From NCBI GenBank assembly GCA_029013165.1, contig JAQXMV010000105.1, positions 1 to 12,242 on the forward strand: DNA of 12,242 nt, written 5' to 3'. Each line of letters begins with the position of its first letter. The first letter of the stretch is position 1. The position numbers and the translations under genes are program-made. Below, piece after piece: positions 1-6,388 of this stretch. The notes beneath the pieces were generated by a model. The model did not search any database, had not been told where the DNA came from, and saw nothing but the letters and a program-made list of their open reading frames with translations. Source of the stretch: Oscillospiraceae bacterium (GTDB lineage Bacteria; Bacillota; Clostridia; Oscillospirales; Acutalibacteraceae).

Positions 1-1575
1 CTCTGCGCTGCTGAGATCGAAATCCTTGGGCGCTCTGAAAGCAACCTCATTTTCCGTGAATGAGCAGAGAACAAGCATTCTCTGGACACCATAGTTTCTT
101 TCATAAGCAAAGATATCCTTGCAGGTTTTCAGCAACTTGAAGTCACCGTAAATGACAATCTCGTTTTCCTTGCGGAAGCGAAGCAGCTTCTTATAATAAT
201 TGAGAATCGAGTGAGGATTCTTCTGCTCAGCCTCCACATTGATTTCCGTATAGTTGGGGTTGACCTCAAACCACGGCTCGTCAGCCTCGGTAAAGCCTGC
301 ATTCTTGCCGGCCGTCCACTGCATCGGTGTTCTGGCGTTATCTCGGGAAGCGTATTTGCACAGCTTCATGGTCAGCTTATCAGAGAAACCAAACTTTCTG
401 AACAGTTCATAGGTATTGATGGCGGAAACATCTTTATAGCGGTCGATAGTCGGGATATTGGCGTTGAGCATACCGATTTCCTGGCCCTGATAAATAAAGG
501 GCGTACCACTCTGACAGATATACATGGTGGCCAGCATTTTACCGCTTGCTTCTCTATATTTTTCACTGCCGTAACGGGAAATGATTCTCGGCTGATCATG
601 ATTCTCGATATAGTTGGCATTCCAGGCGACGCCGTAAAGGCCTTTCTGCCAATTGTTGTAGACTTTCTTAAGCTTTCCGGGTCTGAAAGGTGTTACAATC
701 CAGTTGGTGATGACATTGTCACAGCCCATGTGTTCAAAATGGAACATCATGTTCAGGAGCTGACCGTCGCCCTCCTTAATAAATTCAAGAGCGCGCTTGG
801 GCGTCATCATTGGAGCTTCGCCGACGGTGAAGCAATCATACTGATCATAGATTTCCTTGAACTCAGCAAGGTATTCTTTCAGATGGGGGCCGTTCATGTA
901 ATGCTCAATGCCGCAGGCCGTCGGAAGCGGAAATCCGTTGGGAAGTCCTGGCTTTTTGGAAATGAAAGTAATGACATCTTCACGGAAACCGTCCACGCCC
1001 ATATCGAGCCAGAAGCGGATAATATCCTTCACCTCTTTGCGTACCTTCGGATTATCCATGTTCAGATCCGGCTGACCCTTGGCAAAGACATGAAGATAAT
1101 ACTCATCGAGCTCCTTGCAGTATTCCCAGGCTTTTCCCTGGAAGGTGGAAAGCCAGTTGTTCGGTTCTTTGCCCGGCTTTCTGCCCTTGCGCCAGAAATA
1201 ATAGTCATGATAGGGATTATCGTCCCCTTTCATGCTCTCCTTGAACCACTCATGCTCGCTTGAAGTGTGGTTGACAACAAGATCCATGATGATCTTCAGT
1301 CCCCTCTTGTGCGCTTCATCAAGCAGATGCTTAAATTCTTCAAGGGTACCGTAATCCTCTGAAATGTCCCGGTAATTTGCTATATCATAGCCGTAGTCGG
1401 CGTTCGGTGACGGATAAAGCGGTGAAAACCAAATAGCGTCCACACCCAGATCCTTGATATAATCGAGCTTTGAAATAATACCCTTGAGGTCACCAATGCC
1501 GTCTCCGTTTCCGTCGCAGAAACTGCGGGGCCAGATCTGATAGACGGCCATTTCCTTGTACCATTTTTTCTCCAT
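1..1575 (-). CDS. GH13 alpha-glucosidase, oligo-1,6-glucosidase type (3' end cut by window)
   Basis: Cytoplasmic glycoside hydrolase predicted to release glucose from the non-reducing end of short alpha-glucosides. I read 525 codons in frame from ATG at 1575 to the window edge with no stop; the family is usually about 550-560 residues, so only a short C-terminal piece is missing. GH13 regions are all present: DLVVNH (98-103), QPDLN (168-172, the region V form typical of the oligo-1,6-glucosidase subfamily), GFREDVI with nucleophile D200, VGEA with acid/base E253, and ENHDQ with the third acid D327. Val201 directly after the nucleophile is known in this family to favour alpha-1,6 over alpha-1,4 bonds, so isomaltose-like substrates are inferred. 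No signal peptide is seen. The start has an AAAGGAG site (1588-1594) 12 nt upstream. It lies 69 bp after the sugar transporter gene, probably in one operon. A trehalose-6-phosphate hydrolase or general maltase is possible but fits less well. Confidence 0.93.
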   Translation of the reverse strand, partial: MEKKWYKEMAVYQIWPRSFCDGNGDGIGDLKGIISKLDYIKDLGVDAIWFSPLYPSPNADYGYDIANYRDISEDYGTLEEFKHLLDEAHKRGLKIIMDLVVNHTSSEHEWFKESMKGDDNPYHDYYFWRKGRKPGKEPNNWLSTFQGKAWEYCKELDEYYLHVFAKGQPDLNMDNPKVRKEVKDIIRFWLDMGVDGFREDVITFISKKPGLPNGFPLPTACGIEHYMNGPHLKEYLAEFKEIYDQYDCFTVGEAPMMTPKRALEFIKEGDGQLLNMMFHFEHMGCDNVITNWIVTPFRPGKLKKVYNNWQKGLYGVAWNANYIENHDQPRIISRYGSEKYREASGKMLATMYICQSGTPFIYQGQEIGMLNANIPTIDRYKDVSAINTYELFRKFGFSDKLTMKLCKYASRDNARTPMQWTAGKNAGFTEADEPWFEVNPNYTEINVEAEQKNPHSILNYYKKLLRFRKENEIVIYGDFKLLKTCKDIFAYERNYGVQRMLVLCSFTENEVAFRAPKDFDLSSAE

Positions 1576-1605
1576 ACTGAAAATCAACTCCTTTATCATT
1601 TTAAG

Positions 1606-1635
1606 AAGGCTGTCTACGCAAGCATAAACAGCCTT
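1606..1635 (-). terminator. Intercistronic hairpin between transporter and glucosidase
   Basis: An 8-bp perfect inverted repeat, AAGGCTGT/ACAGCCTT, with a 14-nt loop lies 9 nt after the transporter stop and 30 nt before the glucosidase start. In the minus-strand RNA it is followed by CUUAAAAU, so it lacks a proper U-tract. It could be a weak terminator or attenuator, or a stabiliser of the upstream message that sets the transporter/enzyme ratio. Which one cannot be told from sequence. Confidence 0.4.
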
Positions 1636-1644
1636 TTCGTTACC

Positions 1645-3225
1645 TTATTCTGCAGAAGATGCTGCAGCCTTGGCCTTTCTTTCCTCGATCTCAGCAACCA
1701 TTTCTCTCTGCTTGTTCTCTGTGATCTTATAGAACAGCATGGGAATGATCGTGCCGACCATGCTCAGAGCACCGGAGAGGATCAGAAGATTCCACAGGGT
1801 ATCCTGTCCCTGTGCCGTGATATATACGCCGTTGGCAGCTTCGGGGTTAATGCCTGCCCACTGATAGGAGAATACGCCGATGAAAGCGCCGATGGCCATA
1901 CCGATCTTATTGATCAGCGTCTGCATGGCGAAGCAGATACCCTCACCTCTTTCGCCGGTTTTCCATTCGAGATAATCCACCGTGTCACCGATCATCGCAT
2001 AGGTGATGATATTATTGACACCCTGCGGGATACCGAGAAGGACGAGACCGACGGCACAGACAACCAGCTTCCAGGGCGCGTCATAACCGACAAAGTACAT
2101 GATAAACATGGTAACAGCGCCGAGGATATGCACATAAATATAGGTCCACTTCTTGGTGAATTTCTTGCTCATCCAGGGTACCAGAACCGAGGCCACCAGA
2201 CCGCCGGGCACAACCAACAGGGTGATGAGCGAATACATACCTTCGTTTTTGAGAACATACTTGGCAAAATAAAGTCCGCCGGTGTAGGTGTATACCATTC
2301 TGGCACCGCCGAGAATACCGGAAAGAACGATGAGAAGAAGCTGCTTATTCTTGAAGAGGAGCTTCAGATTATGCCAGAGCGACGGAGGTGCATCGTTGGT
2401 GGTGAAACGCTCCTTGGTGTTCTTAAAGCCATAGAAGAACAGCGGCATAGCAATCAGAACAAAGACTGCGGCACAGATGAAATAAGTCCATTTCAGTGTA
2501 TTGGCATTTTCAGCAATAAATTCAGGCATAACTCTGCCGACAAACTCCTGGGCGCCTTCGGCAGTTACAGAGTTCCTCTGCATGATCATAGCAATATGCT
2601 CGGGACTGTCGGTGTACTTATACTTGGCGGTCACGGCAGAAGTGATAATGGGCACGCCGACAGTTACGATACCGGCACCGAGAGTACAAATCAAACGGGC
2701 AACCGTCAGAATATTTCCGCGAACCACCGTGTCATTGGTCAGGTTCGTTGAAAGAGCCCAATAGGGAACATCACAAATCGTATAGACGACGCTCCATACG
2801 ACATAAACGATGGAGATAATCACAAAGGTCTTGGTTGATTTTGCCTCAAAGAAGGGGCAGAAGCAAAGAAGCGTCATGATACCGATGGGAATGGCTGTCC
2901 ACTTGAGATAAGGGCGGCATTTACCCCATTTTGTGCGTGTGCGGTCAACGATGGAGCCCATGATAGGATCGTTAAAAGCGTCAAAAATTCGTGTGCCGAG
3001 CATCAGGAATGCCACGGCCATGGCGCCGCTGACAGCGCCTACGCTCACACCGTCGGAACCGAACAGCAGGGCATCGGTCATGAAAACGGTGAGATAGGAA
3101 CCGATGATGGTACAGATAAAATTCTGTCCGAAACCGGCGATACTATAGGCAATGGCTTCCTTTGGCTGGACGCCCTTACTGGGTGTGGTTCCGAACAGTT
3201 TGTGCAAAAGTGGTGTAATTTTCAT
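1645..3225 (-). CDS. GPH-family (MelB/LacS-like) sugar:cation symporter, MFS superfamily
   Basis: Inner-membrane secondary transporter of 526 residues, predicted to import an oligosaccharide or glycoside with a cation. The GPH signature is clear: D86-P87-IMG followed by DRTRTKWGKCRP up to residue 105 in the cytoplasmic loop between helices 2 and 3, and a second conserved stretch GDTVDYLEWKTGER (413-426) before helix 11. About twelve hydrophobic segments can be read, roughly 25-50, 63-80, 106-124, 132-155, 168-197, 246-266, 295-313, 328-350, 360-380, 387-411, 430-455 and 479-500. The protein is longer than the usual 450-480 residues, mainly through a hydrophilic stretch (about 198-245) between helices 5 and 6, and it ends in a charged, Ala/Glu/Lys-rich cytoplasmic tail. 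The start has an AGGAAGG site a few nt upstream and a good promoter. Coupling to the downstream alpha-glucosidase suggests an alpha-glucoside substrate; this is inference from context, as GPH substrates cannot be read from sequence. Confidence 0.92.
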   Translation of the reverse strand: MKITPLLHKLFGTTPSKGVQPKEAIAYSIAGFGQNFICTIIGSYLTVFMTDALLFGSDGVSVGAVSGAMAVAFLMLGTRIFDAFNDPIMGSIVDRTRTKWGKCRPYLKWTAIPIGIMTLLCFCPFFEAKSTKTFVIISIVYVVWSVVYTICDVPYWALSTNLTNDTVVRGNILTVARLICTLGAGIVTVGVPIITSAVTAKYKYTDSPEHIAMIMQRNSVTAEGAQEFVGRVMPEFIAENANTLKWTYFICAAVFVLIAMPLFFYGFKNTKERFTTNDAPPSLWHNLKLLFKNKQLLLIVLSGILGGARMVYTYTGGLYFAKYVLKNEGMYSLITLLVVPGGLVASVLVPWMSKKFTKKWTYIYVHILGAVTMFIMYFVGYDAPWKLVVCAVGLVLLGIPQGVNNIITYAMIGDTVDYLEWKTGERGEGICFAMQTLINKIGMAIGAFIGVFSYQWAGINPEAANGVYITAQGQDTLWNLLILSGALSMVGTIIPMLFYKITENKQREMVAEIEERKAKAAASSAE

Positions 3226-3262
3226 ATTTCTACCTTCCTATATTGAATTGATTGCATTGAAT

Positions 3263-3291
3263 ATTCTAACATATTAAACAGAAAAAGGCAA
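3263..3291 (-). promoter_or_regulatory. Sigma-A promoter of the transporter-glucosidase operon
   Basis: On the minus strand, TTGCCT (3286-3291) is followed after exactly 17 bp by TAGAAT (3263-3268), and TG sits one base upstream of the -10 hexamer (extended -10). The predicted start of transcription is near 3256, giving a leader of about 30 nt that contains the AGGAAGG ribosome binding site. Both hexamers deviate from consensus only at non-critical or few positions, and the extended -10 would compensate for the weak -35. Confidence 0.65.
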
Positions 3292-3346
3292 GGGCTTTCA
3301 AGGTGTTTTGTATAATATCCATATTATATTTTCACTTTTTCATGCG

Positions 3347-3384
3347 AAAAAGACAAGATCATGGCAAAAACACTCTTTGCCATG
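3347..3384 (-). terminator. Probable terminator of the uvrBA transcript
   Basis: The minus strand shows a 9-bp perfect stem, CATGGCAAA/TTTGCCATG, with a 7-nt loop (GAGTGTT), followed by ATCTTGTCTTTTT. The T-tract is interrupted, so efficiency is uncertain, but it is the best terminator-like structure between the uvrA stop and the transporter promoter, about 160 bp past the stop. Confidence 0.5.
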
Positions 3385-3391
3385 CCACAGA

Positions 3392-3407
3392 CTTTCCATG
3401 AATGCGC
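3392..3407. repeat. 16-bp perfect palindrome, possible repressor site
   Basis: ATGCGCTCGAGCGCAT is a perfect two-fold palindrome with central CG, the general shape of LacI/GalR-family operators, which often control alpha-glucoside operons. It lies about 135 bp upstream of the predicted transcription start of the transporter, which is far for a simple operator, and it lies before the probable uvrA terminator, so it may instead be part of that 3' region. No regulator gene is in the window. Confidence 0.35.
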
Positions 3408-3470
3408 TCGAGCGCATAGAAATGCACACCGGAAAAACCGGATGAAAACATGTAATAGCTCTCGATATCA

Positions 3471-3506
3471 TTTCAGCGGCATGGCCGTAGAGCCATGCCG
3501 CTGAAA
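3471..3506. repeat. 15-bp inverted repeat downstream of uvrA, terminator-like but without T-tract
   Basis: TTTCAGCGGCATGGC (3471-3485) and its exact reverse complement (3492-3506) flank a 6-nt loop. The stem is long and GC-rich and lies about 40 bp after the uvrA stop codon. On the minus strand the sequence after the stem is ATGATATCGAG, with no T-run; the run of T lies on the 5' side. It may protect the uvrA message from 3' exonucleases or be a non-canonical terminator. Confidence 0.5.
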
Positions 3507-3545
3507 AAACCTATGCATATCACTTTTTCTCGGAAGGTTCCTGTT

Positions 3546-6374
3546 TTACAGCAGTTTTTTCAAATACTGACCGGTATAGGATTGCGGTGACTGAGCGATC
3601 TCCTCCGGAGTGCCGCAGGCCACAATGGTACCGCCGCCGTTTCCGCCCTCGGGGCCCAGATCAATGATATAGTCTGCTGACTTGATCACATCGAGGTTGT
3701 GCTCGATGATCACAACACTGTTACCGTTATCCACCAGGGTCTGCAGAACATGAATCAGCCTGTGAACATCGGCGGTGTGCAGTCCCGTGGTCGGCTCGTC
3801 CAGAACATAGATGGTCTTGCCTGTAGCCGTCCGTGCCAGCTCCGTCGAGAGCTTCACCCTCTGAGCCTCGCCACCGGAAAGGGTCGTGGCAGGCTGACCG
3901 ATTTTCACATAACCTAGTCCGACATCGTAGAGAGTCTTCAGTTTTTTATGGATTTTGGGAATGTTCTGAAAGAAATTCATGCCCTCTTCCACGGTCATTT
4001 CCAGAACCTCATAAATATTCTTGCCTTTATATCTGACACTCAGGGTCTCGCTGTTGTAGCGCATACCCTTGCAGACCTCGCAGGGTACATAAACATCAGC
4101 CAGAAAATGCATTTCGATTTTCACGATACCGTCGCCCTGACAGGCTTCGCAGCGTCCGCCTTTCACATTAAATGAAAATCTGCCCGAATTATAACCTTTC
4201 GCCTTAGAATCCGTCGTCTCGGCAAAAAGCTCGCGGATATCCGTAAATACACCTGTGTATGTGGCGGGATTTGATCTCGGCGTTCTGCCGATGGGCGACT
4301 GATCAATGCTGATCACCTTGTCGAGGTATTCCAGTCCCTCCATTTTCCGAAAGCGTCCGGGGATCTTTTTCGAGCCGTTCAGCTCATTGGAAAGGTGCTT
4401 AAAGAGCACCTCGTTGACCAAAGAGGATTTTCCCGAACCGGAAACGCCGGTAACGCAGACGAACTCGCCCAGAGGAATCTCAACATCTATATTTTTCAGG
4501 TTGTTCTCCCCTGCTGAATAAATCTTGATGCTGTGGCCGTTTCCGCTTCTTCTCTGCTGCGGAACGGGAACTTTCTTTTTACCGCTGAGATATTGACCGG
4601 TGATGGATTTTTCACAGTCCATGATCTCCTGCGCGCTGCCGCAGAAGACGATCTCACCGCCGTGAATTCCTGCGCCCGGCCCCACATCGACAATATAATC
4701 CGCCTGAAGCATGGTGTCTTCATCATGTTCCACCACGATCAGAGTGTTGCCGATATCGCGCAAATGCTTCAGCGTGGCTATGAGTTTTTCGTTATCTTTC
4801 TGATGCAAACCGATGCTCGGCTCGTCGAGAATATAGAGAACACCCACCAAAGAAGAACCGATCTGAGTAGCAAGCCTAATGCGCTGGCTCTCGCCGCCGG
4901 AAAGAGAACCGGAGGGCCTTGCCAGAGTGAGGTAACTCAGCCCCACACTTTCAAGGAAAGAAAGCCTTTCGGTGATTTCTTTGATAATCAGCCTTGCAAT
5001 GACCATCTCGCGATGACTGAGACTTTCAGGCAGTGATCTGATGAATGTCAGTGCGTCACTGATTGACATGGAGCAAACTTCGTGTATATTCTTTCCGCTG
5101 ACCGTCACGCTCAGCGCTTCCTTGCTCAGTCTGGCGCCTCCGCACTCACTGCATTCATTGGTAGTCATCAGCTGTTCGATTTCACGGCGGGAATACTCAC
5201 TCTGAGACTCCTTATATCTTCTCTGCAGATTATTGACAAGTCCCTCGAAGTCCGTATAATACACACCGCCGCCGTAGCTGGTTTTACGCTCCATCTCCAT
5301 TTTTTCCCCACGGGTGCCGTAAAGTAGCGCGTCATAGGCCTCATAGGAAAAATCTTCAATGGGCGTATCCATGGTAAAGCCGTATTTTTTTCCCAGAGCC
5401 TCATAATACATGCCTGCAATGCTGGAGCTGTCTTTGGCGCCCCAGCCGGAGGCTTTGATGGCGCCCTGACTGATTGACAGCTTGCGGTCGGGAATGATCA
5501 TAGAGGGGGAAATTTCCATAAATACACCGAGTCCCGAACATTTTTTACAGGAACCGAAGGGGCTGTTAAAGGAAAACATTCGCGGTGTAATTTCGCCGTA
5601 GCTCACACCGTGCTCCGGGCAGGCGTAATTCAGGGAAAATGTCAGCTCATCCCCATCAATCACATCAATAATCAGCAAGCCGTCGGCCAGCTTCGTGGCC
5701 GTTTCCACGGAATCGGTCAGTCTCGATCGGATCTCATCCTTGATCACCAAACGGTCAACAACAACCTCGATATTGTGCTTTTTGTTTTTCTCGATCTTGA
5801 TCTTTTCGGAAAGATCATAGATGATTCCGTCGATTCTGACCCTTACAAAGCCGGACTTTCTGACATTCTCCAGTTCCTTGACATATTCGCCTTTTCGGCC
5901 GCGGACAATAGGAGCCAGCACTTGAATTTTCGTGCCGCTATCCAGGGAAAGGATTTTGTCGACTACCTGATCCACGGTCTGCTGTCTGATTTCCCGACCG
6001 CAGACTGTGCAGTGGGCAACGCCGATTCTCGCATAAAGCAGACGGAGATAATCGTATATTTCCGTGATGGTGCCCACGGTGGAACGTGGATTTTTTGATG
6101 TGGTTTTCTGATCAATGGAAATAGCCGGAGAAAGGCCCTCGATGTAGTCCACATCGGGCTTTTCCATCTGGCCGAGGAACTGTCTGGCATAAGAGGAAAG
6201 AGATTCGACATACCGTCTCTGACCCTCGGCATAAATCGTATCAAAGGCAAGGGAGGACTTGCCCGAGCCCGAAAGGCCGGTGAAAACAACCAGCTTATCC
6301 CGCGGTACGGTCAGATCCACATTTTTCAGGTTATGCTCCCTCGCACCTTTAATGATAATATCCTTTTGTGACAT
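3546..6374 (-). CDS. uvrA: UvrA, excinuclease ABC subunit A
   Basis: DNA-damage sensor of nucleotide excision repair; an ABC-type ATPase dimer that finds distorted DNA with UvrB and then leaves it for UvrC incision. Two ATPase modules are visible: Walker A GLSGSGKS (33-40) with LSGGE (491-495) and LYILDEPS (513-520), then Walker A GVSGSGKS (643-650) with LSGGE (832-836) and IYVLDEP (855-861). The C-terminal zinc module C742-x2-C745-x19-C765-x2-C768 is intact. The earlier zinc module reads C252-x2-H255 then C276-x2-C279, so one Cys is a His. I prefer ATG 6374 (942 residues, MSQKD...), the usual UvrA N-terminus, with GAGGG (6386-6390) 11 nt upstream. An in-frame GTG at 6392 would add six residues and overlap the uvrB stop (GTGA), but has no clear ribosome binding site. 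It is the second gene of the uvrB-uvrA operon and probably SOS-controlled. Confidence 0.98.
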   Translation of the reverse strand: MSQKDIIIKGAREHNLKNVDLTVPRDKLVVFTGLSGSGKSSLAFDTIYAEGQRRYVESLSSYARQFLGQMEKPDVDYIEGLSPAISIDQKTTSKNPRSTVGTITEIYDYLRLLYARIGVAHCTVCGREIRQQTVDQVVDKILSLDSGTKIQVLAPIVRGRKGEYVKELENVRKSGFVRVRIDGIIYDLSEKIKIEKNKKHNIEVVVDRLVIKDEIRSRLTDSVETATKLADGLLIIDVIDGDELTFSLNYACPEHGVSYGEITPRMFSFNSPFGSCKKCSGLGVFMEISPSMIIPDRKLSISQGAIKASGWGAKDSSSIAGMYYEALGKKYGFTMDTPIEDFSYEAYDALLYGTRGEKMEMERKTSYGGGVYYTDFEGLVNNLQRRYKESQSEYSRREIEQLMTTNECSECGGARLSKEALSVTVSGKNIHEVCSMSISDALTFIRSLPESLSHREMVIARLIIKEITERLSFLESVGLSYLTLARPSGSLSGGESQRIRLATQIGSSLVGVLYILDEPSIGLHQKDNEKLIATLKHLRDIGNTLIVVEHDEDTMLQADYIVDVGPGAGIHGGEIVFCGSAQEIMDCEKSITGQYLSGKKKVPVPQQRRSGNGHSIKIYSAGENNLKNIDVEIPLGEFVCVTGVSGSGKSSLVNEVLFKHLSNELNGSKKIPGRFRKMEGLEYLDKVISIDQSPIGRTPRSNPATYTGVFTDIRELFAETTDSKAKGYNSGRFSFNVKGGRCEACQGDGIVKIEMHFLADVYVPCEVCKGMRYNSETLSVRYKGKNIYEVLEMTVEEGMNFFQNIPKIHKKLKTLYDVGLGYVKIGQPATTLSGGEAQRVKLSTELARTATGKTIYVLDEPTTGLHTADVHRLIHVLQTLVDNGNSVVIIEHNLDVIKSADYIIDLGPEGGNGGGTIVACGTPEEIAQSPQSYTGQYLKKLL

Positions 6375-6388
6375 ATGATTTTCTACCC

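Larger units (their letters stand above)
3226..3545. other. 320-bp gap between uvrA and the transporter gene, rich in inverted repeats
   Basis: No credible gene lies here. From the uvrA side downwards it holds a 15-bp inverted repeat (3471-3506), a 16-bp perfect palindrome (3392-3407), a 9-bp stem hairpin with a T-rich tail on the minus strand (3347-3384), an AT-rich stretch (about 3308-3332) and the transporter promoter (3263-3291). The first part is probably the uvrA 3' untranslated region. I see no tRNA, riboswitch or insertion sequence remnant. Confidence 0.7.

Noticed and set aside
211..1263. Plus-strand open frame of 350 codons opposite the glucosidase gene
   Set aside because: It lies wholly antisense to a gene with all GH13 catalytic motifs. 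Its translation shows no recognisable domain, and I see no promoter or ribosome binding site for it.
3287..3300. Possible CcpA (cre) site TGAAAGCCCTTGCC at the transporter promoter
   Set aside because: The central CG is CC and two further consensus positions fail; too poor a match to call, though carbon catabolite control would be expected for such an operon.
3308..3332. AT-rich stretch with TATAAT-like hexamers on both strands
   Set aside because: No -35 partner at a proper distance on either strand; the extended -10 promoter at 3263-3291 explains the transporter gene better.
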